Of a stretch of DNA of 64,000 bases, positions 28,833 to 37,578 are shown in pieces. Each line of letters begins with the position of its first letter. Within the stretch, counting starts at the first letter, position 1. The stretch comes from Candidatus Pelagibacter sp. (GTDB lineage: Bacteria; Pseudomonadota; Alphaproteobacteria; Pelagibacterales; Pelagibacteraceae), in the NCBI GenBank assembly GCA_028139285.1, contig JAOINI010000001.1, positions 62,001 through 126,000 of the forward strand. The letters run 5' to 3'. The position numbers and the translations under genes were made by a program. The notes beneath the pieces were generated by a model. That model worked only from the letters and a program-made list of their open reading frames with translations. It did no database searches and was not told the DNA's origin.

Positions 28833-30180
28833 CTCTCAGCGCGATATAATTTAAAATTAATGTTGCAATAAATAATGTTAATCCTAATGCGAATGCAGCT
28901 TGTGTTTTAGGACTGTCAAATTCTTGGTCTCCCACCAATATCATAACAATTTGAGTTGTGATGGTTGTAGTGGACTCAAGAGGATTTATAGTTAGGTTTG
29001 CTGCTAAACCTGCAGCCATCACTACAATCATAGTTTCTCCAATAGCTCTTGAGACCGCTAAAAGAATAGATCCAATTATTCCCGGTAGAGCTGCTGGTAT
29101 TACAACTTTTTTTATAGTTTCGGATTTGGTAGCGCCTACTGCGTAAGATCCCTCTCTTAAGGATTGTGGAACTGAATTTATTACATCATCAGATAAAGAA
29201 GATATGTAAGGAATAATCATAACTCCCATGATCAATCCAGCTGCTAGTGCACTTTCTGATGAAACAGTGAGACCCAAACTCTCACCAAGGGTTCTAAAGA
29301 AAGGTCCAACAGTTAAAGCAGCAAAAAAACCGTAAACCACAGTTGGTATACCAGCTAAGATTTCAATAATTGGTTTGGAATATTTTCTAACTTTCGTTGA
29401 AGCATATTCAGCTAAATATATTCCAGAAAATAAACCTATTGGGACAGCCACACACATTGCAATTAAGGCGATGAATGCGGTACCTGCAAATAAAGGCACA
29501 GAACCAAAAGCATCTTGCAGCTCTAAAAGTTCTTCAGGAGTTATAGCAGATGCATCCCTTACGAAAGCACGTTGAGGACTCCAAGAGGTACCAAATATAA
29601 ATTCGAATATGTTTATCGTAGAAAAAAACTTTAGGCTTTCAAATAACAGAGATACAATTATCCCTACTGTTGTCAAAATTGCTACTAAAGAAGAGGTAAA
29701 TAATAAAACTTTTAGTATTATCTCAACATCATCTCTGGCTTTATTGTTATTTTGAATTTTTCTGTATGCAAAAGTTAGAGAGCTAATTAACGCAGCAGCT
29801 ATAATTACAATTTTTGAATTTTGAGCAATAATATTAATTGAAGAGTACTTTATTGAAGCTGCTTTAATTTCATTTGTTATCTCACCTGAAAAATTTCCAT
29901 TAAAAAATGATAATGTTTGCTCATAAAATAAGTCTTTAGACTCAATTTGAGGAAAATTATTAAGTATCAAGACTTTGATTATTGTGGGTTCAAACAGTGA
30001 CCAGCATCCAAAAATAATTAATGCCGGTAAGCCACACCATAGAGATAAATAATAACCATAATAAGCGGGAAGCGCTTTTAGTTTAATATTTTGAGTAACT
30101 AACTTACGAGCTTCAGATCTACCGAAAAAATAACTTGAAAGGCAGAGAATTAAAATTACTCCCGCAATTAAAGAATTCAT
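28801..30180 (-). CDS. pstC: Phosphate ABC transporter permease PstC
   Basis: This 459-residue permease subunit has a long N-terminal extension with two extra hydrophobic segments ahead of the usual six-helix core. The core carries PIIEILAGIPTVVYGFFA and the coupling loop REGSYAVGATKSETI, with SRAIGETMIVVMAAG. It pairs with PstA. A terminator-like hairpin lies between pstS and this gene, so pstCAB should be expressed at a lower level than pstS. Confidence 0.95.
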   Translation of the reverse strand: MNSLIAGVILILCLSSYFFGRSEARKLVTQNIKLKALPAYYGYYLSLWCGLPALIIFGCWSLFEPTIIKVLILNNFPQIESKDLFYEQTLSFFNGNFSGEITNEIKAASIKYSSINIIAQNSKIVIIAAALISSLTFAYRKIQNNNKARDDVEIILKVLLFTSSLVAILTTVGIIVSLLFESLKFFSTINIFEFIFGTSWSPQRAFVRDASAITPEELLELQDAFGSVPLFAGTAFIALIAMCVAVPIGLFSGIYLAEYASTKVRKYSKPIIEILAGIPTVVYGFFAALTVGPFFRTLGESLGLTVSSESALAAGLIMGVMIIPYISSLSDDVINSVPQSLREGSYAVGATKSETIKKVVIPAALPGIIGSILLAVSRAIGETMIVVMAAGLAANLTINPLESTTTITTQIVMILVGDQEFDSPKTQAAFALGLTLFIATLILNYIALRVVKKYREKYD

Positions 30181-30242
30181 GATCTTTATGTAGATGAGTA
30201 ATGTTACAGATTTGTTAAATATTTAAACTTTAAATTGAGAAT

Positions 30243-30274
30243 AAAAAAAAAGGCCGAATAATCGGCCTTTTTTT
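30243..30274 (-). terminator. Terminator/attenuator between pstS and pstC
   Basis: GGCCGA (30252-30257) pairs with TCGGCC (30262-30267) across ATAA. Nine A stand on the left and seven T on the right, so it forms an efficient U-tailed hairpin when read from either strand. On the minus strand it begins about 17 bases after the pstS stop, before pstC, so most transcripts should end after pstS. Confidence 0.9.
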
Positions 30275-30290
30275 CATTAATTAACAACTG

Positions 30291-31307
30291 TTACTTGAGG
30301 TTGATTGTAACTAAGTCTTTTGCTGCAGTTCTAGTAACTTTATATTTATCACTAGCTAGTGGCACTAATCCAATATCAGTTAAGTAGCCTCTAGATCCCA
30401 TAGCTTTTTTTGAAGTGAATGCGTCTAAAAATTCTTTCAGACCAGGGACTACTCCAACGTGAGCTTTCTTTGCATAAAAGAATAATGGTCTTGCTATTGG
30501 ATAAGAATAATCTTGAATTCCTTCTAATGAAGGTTTTACCCCATTGATAGCCGCTGCTTTTATTTTGTCTTTGTTTGCTAAATAATAACTATAGCCAAAG
30601 AAACCATATGCATCAGGATTTGCTGCAAGTTTTTGTACAATTAAAGTGTCGTTTTCACCTGCTTCAACCGCGTAACCATCTTCTCTCATTTTTGCACATT
30701 CTTTTTTAGATTTATCACCAAATAAAGATTTAGCTTCTTTTGAACAACCTTTATTCATTACCAATGAATTCCAAGCATCTCTTGTTCCAGATGTAGGGGG
30801 TGCAATTAAGATTTCAATTTTCTTGCTGGGTAAACTTGCATCTATATCACTCCATTTTTTATATGGGTTTTCTACTAATTTACCATTAACATCTACTTTC
30901 GCTGCTAAAGCTCTCCAAAGTTGCTCTTTTGTGAAATTTGCGTCAGGTGATTTTACTGAGTGAGAAAATGTTATACCGTCATTTCCTACAACTACTTCGA
31001 TTATATCTTTTACACCATTTTTTTCACATAAAGCCTTTTCTTTAGATTTAATTGCTCTTGAAGCATTAGTGATGTCTGGGTGGTTTACTCCAATACCAGC
31101 ACAAAATAATTTCATTCCACCACCAGTACCAGTACTTTCAATTACTGGGGTTTTAAAACTACCTTGTTTTCCAAATTTCTCAGCAACTACTGTTGCATAT
31201 GGGTAAACTGTTGAAGAACCTACAATTTTAATTTGGTCTCTTGCTTGTGCGTATGAAGCAAAAGAAAGAATAGCAATAACTGCTACTATGTTTTTTATTA
31301 TTTTCAT
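30291..31307 (-). CDS. pstS: Phosphate ABC transporter substrate-binding protein
   Basis: This is the periplasmic phosphate-binding protein. I choose the ATG at 31307, which has AAGGAG seven bases upstream and gives a clean signal peptide MKIIKNIVAVIAILSFASYAQA cut after about residue 22 (start MKIIKN, end SYAQA). An ATG 21 bases further upstream would spoil the signal. The mature part shows IVGSSTVYPYATVVAE, ESTGTGGGMKLF (phosphate-site Ser/Thr/Gly loop), APPTSGTRDAW and ARPLFFYAKKAH. It belongs to the DING-like/alphaproteobacterial PstS type. Confidence 0.96.
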   Translation of the reverse strand: MKIIKNIVAVIAILSFASYAQARDQIKIVGSSTVYPYATVVAEKFGKQGSFKTPVIESTGTGGGMKLFCAGIGVNHPDITNASRAIKSKEKALCEKNGVKDIIEVVVGNDGITFSHSVKSPDANFTKEQLWRALAAKVDVNGKLVENPYKKWSDIDASLPSKKIEILIAPPTSGTRDAWNSLVMNKGCSKEAKSLFGDKSKKECAKMREDGYAVEAGENDTLIVQKLAANPDAYGFFGYSYYLANKDKIKAAAINGVKPSLEGIQDYSYPIARPLFFYAKKAHVGVVPGLKEFLDAFTSKKAMGSRGYLTDIGLVPLASDKYKVTRTAAKDLVTINLK

Positions 31308-31410
31308 ATTTATCTCCTTATTAAACATAGTTAGAATGTAATCTTTCTAAGTTATTGATTTATTAAACAAATATTAAATTTTTGTTACAAACCTAACTTT
31401 TTAGTTGAAT

Positions 31411-32451
31411 TTATAAACTGATTGGAAAAACTAAGGAAATACGGGTACCTTTATTTAATTCGCTTGTTATAGACATTTCTGCTCTATGTTGATTCACTAT
31501 ATGTTTTACTATTGCTAAACCTAAACCAGTTCCTCCAACTTCTTTGCTTTTAGCAGGATTTACCCTAAAAAATCTCTCAGTTATCTGGGGTATGTTTTCT
31601 TTAGATATCCCAATACCTTCATCCTCGACTATTGCATGAAAATTATTATCTTTAGATTTAGTAGTTATTTTTATTTTCTTATTTTTTTCACTATATTTTA
31701 TTGCGTTATCTATAAGATTATTAAAAACCTCAATTAACCTGTTTCTATCGCCATTAATTTTTATATTGTTTGATTGTTTATCGAAACTACAGCTCATATT
31801 ATTTTTTTTTATGATTTCTTTATTTAAATCAATTGAGTGAGAAATAATCTCATTTAAATCCACTTTTTCACTCGGTCTTATATGTTCTTGAAGTTCTATT
31901 CTTGAGAGAGATAAAAGATCATTTACAATACTTTCCATCCTTGAAGTTTGCTGAAGAACAACTGGTAATATTTTTTTTTGGCTTTCTAAATCTTTAGCCG
32001 CATGACCATTATTTATTGTTTCAAGACCAAGTTTAATACTTTGCAAAGGCGTTCTTAGTTCGTGAGAGACGTTTGCAACGAAATCGGATTTGAGTTTTTG
32101 AACTTTAATGATATCAGTCAAATCTTTAAAAAAGATTATTACACTATCACTCGTATTTAATAAATTTTTTGGTCCAGGCATGACACTTACTTTATAATAT
32201 TGGAAATTAGGTGCCTTAATTTCAATATCCAAGATCCCGCCTTGATTTTTTTCCAATGATTTATCGATCTGATCCAACAATTCAGCATCACGCACAATAC
32301 TTGAAATATTTTGACTCTCAATATTAGATCCAAAACGACTTTTAGCACTTTTATTTGCAAAGTTAATTGTTTTAAATTTATCTATTACTATAACTTGGTC
32401 AGGTAAATCATTTAGAAATTTAATCTCTTTTAAAGACTCACTCATTGTCAT
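31411..32451 (-). CDS. phoR: Phosphate regulon sensor kinase PhoR, soluble part (split gene)
   Basis: This 346-residue protein has a PAS domain (about residues 10-110), a HisKA domain with the phosphorylated His in SHELRTPLQS, and an HATPase domain with NLIDNAIKY (N box), VEDEGIGI (G1) and GGTGLGLAIVKHI (G2). It has no transmembrane segment, although PhoR normally starts with a membrane anchor and a charged linker. Exactly that module is encoded by the overlapping upstream gene in another frame. The junction is a run of nine A. Loss of one A would fuse them into a 422-residue protein of normal PhoR size. Confidence 0.93.
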   Translation of the reverse strand: MTMSESLKEIKFLNDLPDQVIVIDKFKTINFANKSAKSRFGSNIESQNISSIVRDAELLDQIDKSLEKNQGGILDIEIKAPNFQYYKVSVMPGPKNLLNTSDSVIIFFKDLTDIIKVQKLKSDFVANVSHELRTPLQSIKLGLETINNGHAAKDLESQKKILPVVLQQTSRMESIVNDLLSLSRIELQEHIRPSEKVDLNEIISHSIDLNKEIIKKNNMSCSFDKQSNNIKINGDRNRLIEVFNNLIDNAIKYSEKNKKIKITTKSKDNNFHAIVEDEGIGISKENIPQITERFFRVNPAKSKEVGGTGLGLAIVKHIVNQHRAEMSITSELNKGTRISLVFPISL

Positions 32452-32680
32452 CTTTTTTTTTATTCTGAATTTTATCGTAAAGATCTTTTAAGTCTTCCTC
32501 AGAAAGATCTTTTCTTTTTAATTCATCTAAAATATCTTCGTCCTCTTGCTTGAGTTTCTCTTTTCTTTGTTCCTCTTTAACCTCACCTCTAGCATCAAAC
32601 CCTGCTTTAATAAATTTTGCCGATACAAGAATAACAATGATTGCAATGATACCTGCTAGTGATAAAAACAATAAAGTCAT
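32438..32680 (-). CDS. Membrane anchor plus charged region, likely the N-terminal module of PhoR
   Basis: This 80-residue protein has one N-terminal transmembrane helix (about residues 3-25) and then a strongly charged Glu/Lys/Asp-rich helix, GEVKEEQRKEKLKQEDED onward. That is the layout of the membrane segment and charged region which precede PAS in PhoR. It overlaps phoR by 14 bases in a different frame. Just before its stop is a nine-A tract (positions 32453-32461 read as T on plus). It may be a true separate anchor subunit, or half of a frameshifted or slippage-expressed PhoR. Confidence 0.75.
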   Translation of the reverse strand: MTLLFLSLAGIIAIIVILVSAKFIKAGFDARGEVKEEQRKEKLKQEDEDILDELKRKDLSEEDLKDLYDKIQNKKKDDNE

Positions 32681-32711
32681 TATTGAGTTATACCTGATAT
32701 TTGATGATGTG

Positions 32712-32849
32712 TTAAATGAGTTTCGTTAGAATGTAAATTTGTAGCAAAAGTATTAAAAAAGGTAGGATAGTTCTAATCAGCTCCATTGTATGGTTATATT
32801 CATCAAGTTTTCTCTCTAACCAATTTCTTTGATATTTTTTTTTTGCCAT
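32712..32849 (-). CDS. 45-residue single-pass membrane peptide upstream of phoR
   Basis: The ATG at 32849 opens 45 codons ending in TAA at 32714-32712. The peptide is basic and aromatic at first (MAKKKYQRNWLERKLDEYN), followed by one hydrophobic helix ILPFLILLLQIYILTKLI to the C-terminus. It lies 31 bases upstream of the phoR membrane-module gene on the same strand. No Shine-Dalgarno is evident. I do not recognise it. Its position suggests an accessory to the phosphate sensor or transporter. Confidence 0.55.
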   Translation of the reverse strand: MAKKKYQRNWLERKLDEYNHTMELIRTILPFLILLLQIYILTKLI

Positions 32850-32916
32850 GGGGTTAATTACAACAAGTAAAATTAAATTGCAAGAAAATAGGCATTAAAA
32901 TAGTTTATTTTAAAAT

Positions 32917-33810
32917 ATGAAAAATAAATTTAAATTTATAATTATATTTAATCAAACTAACATCACTGATCGCAAGGATAAAAAAGTAAATAAAATTTTA
33001 GAGTTACTTAAAATCGACCATGAAGTAGAAATATTTAAATCTTATACCGAGGTTGAAGCTAAGGATATTTATAAAAATTTGAAACAAAAAAAATTTGACA
33101 GATTAATTGTAGCTGGAGGGGATGGGTCATTTAGTTTGGCAATTAATGAAATAATTAAAAATGATTTGAATGAAAAATTAATTGGATTTATTCCAATAGG
33201 AACTGCCAATATCTTAAAATTTGAAGCTAGAATAAATAATAAAGTAAATGATATCTACAAAGTTTTAGTTTCTGAAAATTTCAAAAAGGTAAATTTAGCA
33301 AAGATTAACGATAGATATTTTTTTTTAATGGCCGGAATAGGATTCGACTCAAAAATTGTAAAGTCGGTAACAAATCAACTAAAAAAATACTTAGGTAAAA
33401 TAATTTTTATTTTAAAAGGTTTGCAATATTTCTTATTTATAAAAAATAACAAAATGAAAATAGACATTGATAATGAGGAAGTTTTAGCTGATTGGATTTT
33501 ATGTGCTAACTCTAAGTATTACGCTGGATCATATAATATTACTAAGGAAACAGATATATTTGATAGTAAATTAATTGCATTTATATTCGAAGATTTAACC
33601 AGGTTAAAACTTCTTCAATATATTTTTCTTATTTTAACAAAAGGCGATCTAAGTTCTGCAAAAAGCGTCATTAAAAAAGATTTTGAAGAAATTAAGATTT
33701 TTAGAATTAATGATAAATTATTATCGCAAGTTGATGGAGAAAACTGTGGTTTTGATGAAAGAATAATAATAAAAAAAACTAAAAAATTTGTTAATTTGTT
33801 AGTACCTTAA
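32917..33810 (+). CDS. Diacylglycerol/sphingosine-kinase family lipid kinase
   Basis: The 297-residue protein belongs to the DagK/YegS/LCB5 lipid-kinase family. It carries the nucleotide-binding motif VAGGDGSFSLAINEI at about residues 66-80, then IPIGTANILKFE, and a C-terminal beta-rich domain with QVDGENCGF (family D-G-E). It probably phosphorylates a lipid alcohol such as diacylglycerol, returning it to phospholipid synthesis. It is convergent with the glycerophosphodiesterase gene (4-base overlap), within the phosphorus-related block. Confidence 0.88.
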   Translation: MKNKFKFIIIFNQTNITDRKDKKVNKILELLKIDHEVEIFKSYTEVEAKDIYKNLKQKKFDRLIVAGGDGSFSLAINEIIKNDLNEKLIGFIPIGTANILKFEARINNKVNDIYKVLVSENFKKVNLAKINDRYFFLMAGIGFDSKIVKSVTNQLKKYLGKIIFILKGLQYFLFIKNNKMKIDIDNEEVLADWILCANSKYYAGSYNITKETDIFDSKLIAFIFEDLTRLKLLQYIFLILTKGDLSSAKSVIKKDFEEIKIFRINDKLLSQVDGENCGFDERIIIKKTKKFVNLLVP

Positions 33811-34739
33811 AACCAAGAGATATTTTTAGATTTACAAATTTCTTGAACCTTTTTAGGATAGTCAGTGATAATTCCATCAACTCCGTATTCAATCATCCTA
33901 ATAATATCTTTTTCTCTATTCACTGTCCAAACACAAGTGGCTAAACCATGTTTATGTGCTAATTCTACATTTTGTTTAGTCACATCACGGTAGAAAACAC
34001 TCCATACATGTCCTTCTAACGATTTAATAATATTAGGCAGTAAAAATAATTCTTCCATAGGATAATTTTTAACCATCCATGGAGAGTTTTCATGGATATT
34101 TTTTTTAGTTGTGGAAAGGTTTTGTTGTAAAGTTATAAATCCTCTTAGGATATTTGGGTTTTGTTTTTTAAGTGCGTACAAAATTCTCCAATCATAAGAA
34201 GTGATTAAAGTTCTATCCTCAAGATTAAAGTCTTTTATATCTTTAAGGATTAAGGAAACCATTTTTTCTGGGTCTGGTGTTACGTTTTCTTGTGTAGGGG
34301 TTGATTTAATTTCTAAATTTAAGAATACATCTTTATATTTATCTTCCGTCACTAATTTAAAGAAATCAGTTAATTTTGGTATTTTTTCTCCTGTAATAGG
34401 TTTTTGATTTTTAAATCTTTTTGAGTACTTTGTTTCGGGCTTTACGCTTCCAATAGTATACTTACTAATTTCCTCATAAGTAAGTTCTACTAATTTCATG
34501 CTTTTATCTGTGATCCAGTTCCCTGAAGCATCTTTAACTAAATCAGGATTTAATCTGTAATCATGAAATATTGTTGGAATATTATCTTTTGAAATCACAA
34601 CATCAAATTCAACAGCTTTGATACCAAGATCAAAAGTATATTTAAAACCAGAGATTGAGTTTTCAACAATATCGCCTCTGGCTCCCCTATGGCCGTAAAT
34701 TCTTATGTAGTTAGGTTTCGTTAAAAATGGATTTATCAA
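33807..34739 (-). CDS. Glycerophosphodiester phosphodiesterase
   Basis: GDPD hydrolyses glycerophosphodiesters to glycerol-3-phosphate and an alcohol. The 310-residue TIM-barrel protein has GHRGARGDIVENSISGF, KAVEFDVVISKDNIPTIFHD (catalytic His pair, Glu and Asp), LEIKSTP and a C-terminal VWTVNREKDI with DGIITDYP. No signal peptide is visible, so it acts in the cytoplasm on imported substrate. The start overlaps ugpC by 4 bases, so it is the last gene of the ugpBAEC operon and fits the UgpQ role. Confidence 0.93.
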   Translation of the reverse strand: MINPFLTKPNYIRIYGHRGARGDIVENSISGFKYTFDLGIKAVEFDVVISKDNIPTIFHDYRLNPDLVKDASGNWITDKSMKLVELTYEEISKYTIGSVKPETKYSKRFKNQKPITGEKIPKLTDFFKLVTEDKYKDVFLNLEIKSTPTQENVTPDPEKMVSLILKDIKDFNLEDRTLITSYDWRILYALKKQNPNILRGFITLQQNLSTTKKNIHENSPWMVKNYPMEELFLLPNIIKSLEGHVWSVFYRDVTKQNVELAHKHGLATCVWTVNREKDIIRMIEYGVDGIITDYPKKVQEICKSKNISWF

Positions 34740-35791
34740 TTAATCCTCAAATCAGTATTAGTATCAAACAGGTGTAGTTTGTCATTTTGAATGGAAAGAT
34801 TAATATTTTTTCCAATAGTATCTTCTTTAACAACACCTGAGATACTTGCAACTAAAATTTCATTACTATTTTCAAGTTTACCATGAATAAGTGTATTAGC
34901 TCCGATCAGCTCTACAAGTTCAACTTTTAACTTGATTGGACCATTTTGATCTAATTCAAAATCTTCAGGTCGCATACCTATATTAACAGGTCCATTAAAT
35001 TTTGAATTCACTGAAAGTGAAGCTTTGTTTGCCAAAATCAATTTGTTACTTCCGCAATTACCTTTTAAAATATTCATTGCTGGGCTTCCAATAAATTGAG
35101 CCGTGAATAAAGTTTTGGGCTTTGTATAAACTTCTAAAGGTGTTCCAATATGTTCAACATTACCTTCGTTCATTACAATCATTCGATCAGCTAATGTCAT
35201 CGCTTCAACTTGATCGTGCGTTACATAAAGAGAAGTAGTTTTTAATTGAGTTTGAAGTTTTTTAATCTCTAATCTCATTTGAACTCTTAATTTTGCATCA
35301 AGATTTGATAAAGGTTCATCAAATAAAAAAGCCACAGGGTTTCTTACAATTGCTCTTCCCATAGCAACTCTTTGTCTTTGTCCACCAGATAATTGATTGG
35401 GTTTTCTCTCTAATAATTCTCTAAGCTCTAAAATTTCAGCTGCTTTTTGAACTCTGGACTCAATTTCCTCCTTTGGAACTTTTGCAATTTTTAAACCATA
35501 AGCCATGTTACCAAAGACAGTCATGTGAGGATAAAGAGCGTAATTTTGAAATACCATTGCAATATTTCGCTCCATAGGTTCAAGCTCGTTTACTTTTTTA
35601 TTATCAATTAAAATATTTCCTTCATTAGCATCTTCTAGGCCTGCAACCATTCTCAATAGAGTTGATTTTCCACATCCTGATGGTCCAACTATAACAATCA
35701 GCTCACCATCTTTAACATCAATGCTTAGATCATGAATAACCTGAGTTTTTCCAAAAGATTTCTTTAAATTTTGTAAACTAATTTGAGACAT
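34736..35791 (-). CDS. ugpC: Glycerol-3-phosphate ABC transporter ATP-binding protein
   Basis: This 351-residue MalK-type ATPase has Walker [10 protein letters not shown], signature LSGGQRQRVAMGRAI, Walker B AFLFDEPLSNLDA, and a C-terminal TOBE/OB regulatory domain with NIGMRPEDF and the LVELIGANTLIHG segment. The start overlaps ugpE by one base. The substrate is assigned from the UgpB/A/E neighbours and the adjacent GDPD. Confidence 0.93.
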   Translation of the reverse strand: MSQISLQNLKKSFGKTQVIHDLSIDVKDGELIVIVGPSGCGKSTLLRMVAGLEDANEGNILIDNKKVNELEPMERNIAMVFQNYALYPHMTVFGNMAYGLKIAKVPKEEIESRVQKAAEILELRELLERKPNQLSGGQRQRVAMGRAIVRNPVAFLFDEPLSNLDAKLRVQMRLEIKKLQTQLKTTSLYVTHDQVEAMTLADRMIVMNEGNVEHIGTPLEVYTKPKTLFTAQFIGSPAMNILKGNCGSNKLILANKASLSVNSKFNGPVNIGMRPEDFELDQNGPIKLKVELVELIGANTLIHGKLENSNEILVASISGVVKEDTIGKNINLSIQNDKLHLFDTNTDLRIN

Positions 35792-36645
35792 TATTTATCG
35801 CTTTCTAATAATCCTTTAACAAAAAACTTTTGCATACTTATTACTACTATTACTGGTGGTACCATAGCTAACATTGCTGTTGCCATTACAGTTGGCCAGT
35901 GAGCATAATCATCGCCTGTAGGTATCATTGAATCAATTGCCATTACAATGGTTCTCATGTCAGGATCGGTCGTCATTAATAGTGGCCATAAGTACTGGTT
36001 CCAACCAAAAATAAATAAAATAACAAATAAAGCTGCAATATTAGTTTTGCTTATTGGAACTAATATATCAAAAAAGAAACGCATTGGACTACATCCGTCC
36101 ATTCTAGCTGCTTCAACCATTTCATCAGGTATGGTCATGAAAAATTGTCTAAATAAGAAAGTTGCCGTCGCTGATGCAATTAATGGAAAGATTAAACCTG
36201 TGTAAGAATTTAATAAATTTAAATTTGCAACCACTTCATAAGTTGGAACTATTCTTACCTCTACGGGAAGCATCAAAGTAATAAAGATTAACCAAAAACA
36301 TAAATTTCTGAATGGAAATCTAAAATAAACAAATGCAAAAGCTGATAATAATGAAATAATTATTTTTCCAACTGTAATTCCAATTGCCATGATTGCAGAG
36401 TTCATCATCATTTTTATAACAGGTACTTTGGCACCATAACCTTCTGGTGAACCTCTAAATAATGCATTAGCATAATTTTCAAAGAATTCTGTTCCTGGTA
36501 ACATTGGTAACGGGGGATAAATAATTGCATCTTGAGTCACAGTGGATGCAACAAAAGTTAACCAAACTGGAAAAAATATAAATAATACCCCAAGAATTAA
36601 GCCCAGGTGAGTTAGCCAATAGCCTGATTTCTTTTTCTCAACCAT
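35791..36645 (-). CDS. ugpE: Glycerol-3-phosphate ABC transporter permease UgpE
   Basis: This 284-residue inner-membrane permease of the carbohydrate-uptake-1 family has six membrane segments. The EAA coupling loop is EAARMDGCSPMRFFFDILVP. MLPVEVRIVPTYEVVANL and NQYLWPLLMTTDPDMRT are typical of UgpE/MalG-type subunits. It overlaps both neighbours by one base, in the ugpB-A-E-C order. Confidence 0.93.
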   Translation of the reverse strand: MVEKKKSGYWLTHLGLILGVLFIFFPVWLTFVASTVTQDAIIYPPLPMLPGTEFFENYANALFRGSPEGYGAKVPVIKMMMNSAIMAIGITVGKIIISLLSAFAFVYFRFPFRNLCFWLIFITLMLPVEVRIVPTYEVVANLNLLNSYTGLIFPLIASATATFLFRQFFMTIPDEMVEAARMDGCSPMRFFFDILVPISKTNIAALFVILFIFGWNQYLWPLLMTTDPDMRTIVMAIDSMIPTGDDYAHWPTVMATAMLAMVPPVIVVISMQKFFVKGLLESDK

Positions 36646-37526
36646 TAATAATGCACCTTTCTCTCTATGTATTTAAATTGAATGACGGTTAAAATTCCGA
36701 CTAACACTAAGAGGATTACAGATTGGGCTGCGCTTGATCCAAGATCTTGGCTCACAAACCCATCGGAAAACACTTTATATACTAGTATAGTGGTCGATTG
36801 TTCAGGTCCACCGGAAGTGATTGTATGTATTACTCCAAAAGTATCAAAGAAAGCATAAACAATATTCACTACTAATAAAAAAAATGTGATGGGTGAAAGT
36901 AAAGGTATTACAATTGTACCAAATCTTTTCCAAAAACTAGCTCCATCTATTGCTGCCGCTTCAATGATTGATTTTGGAATAGCTTGTAGTCCTGCTAAAA
37001 AAAATAAAAAGTTATAGCTTATTCTTCCCCATGATGAAGCTAAAATAACAAGAAACATCGCTTGATCACCTTTTAAAGTATGGTTCCATTCATAACCTAA
37101 AGCTTTAAGATAATAAGAAGCTAAACCAATATTTCCATTGAACATAAATAACCATAGAACACCTGCAATAGCTGGTGCTATAGCGTAAGGCCAAATTAAT
37201 AATGTTTGATAAACTCCTGCACCTTTAATTAATCGATCAGCTAATGCAGCTAAATATAAACCCAAAGCCATTGACGAAACTGATACTGCAGTTGAAAAAA
37301 TTACTGTAGTTTTAAAACTTGCTAAATAATAAGGATCAGATAATAAAAATCTAAAATTATCTAAGCCAACAAACTCTGTTTTTAGTCCAAATGGATCTGG
37401 TAGAAATAAAGAATTCCAAATAGCTTGGCCTGAAGGATAAAAAAAGAAAACAAAAGAAATCAGTAGTTGAGGTGCTACTAGTAGTGCTGGTAACCACCAG
37501 CCTTTAAAAAAAACTCTTTTTTCCAT
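36645..37526 (-). CDS. ugpA: Glycerol-3-phosphate ABC transporter permease UgpA
   Basis: This 293-residue six-helix permease partner of UgpE has FFYPSGQAIWNSLFLPDPFG, WPYAIAPAIAGVLWLFMFN, the coupling loop EAAAIDGASFWKRF and TSGGPEQSTTILVYKVF, all typical of UgpA/MalF-like subunits. A strong hairpin lies between ugpB and this gene. Confidence 0.93.
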   Translation of the reverse strand: MEKRVFFKGWWLPALLVAPQLLISFVFFFYPSGQAIWNSLFLPDPFGLKTEFVGLDNFRFLLSDPYYLASFKTTVIFSTAVSVSSMALGLYLAALADRLIKGAGVYQTLLIWPYAIAPAIAGVLWLFMFNGNIGLASYYLKALGYEWNHTLKGDQAMFLVILASSWGRISYNFLFFLAGLQAIPKSIIEAAAIDGASFWKRFGTIVIPLLSPITFFLLVVNIVYAFFDTFGVIHTITSGGPEQSTTILVYKVFSDGFVSQDLGSSAAQSVILLVLVGILTVIQFKYIERKVHY

Positions 37527-37541
37527 TTGATCTTAAGAATG

Positions 37542-37567
37542 TTACTAGGGGCAGTCGCCCCTAGTAA
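37542..37567. repeat. Strong hairpin between ugpB and ugpA
   Basis: A perfect 11-bp inverted repeat pairs TTACTAGGGGC (37542-37552) with GCCCCTAGTAA (37557-37567) across AGTC. It lies about 11 bases after the ugpB stop. No T-run follows on either strand, so it looks like an mRNA-stabilising hairpin rather than an intrinsic terminator. It would protect the ugpB mRNA relative to ugpAEC. Confidence 0.85.
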
Positions 37568-37578
37568 GTAAAATTAAT

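Noticed and set aside
31370..31410. Possible PHO-box repeats upstream of pstS (TTGTAAC, ATTTAAT and GTTTAAT at 11-base steps)
   Set aside because: The spacing fits PhoB boxes, but the units are too degenerate and AT-rich to separate from chance. No CTGTCAT-like core is present.
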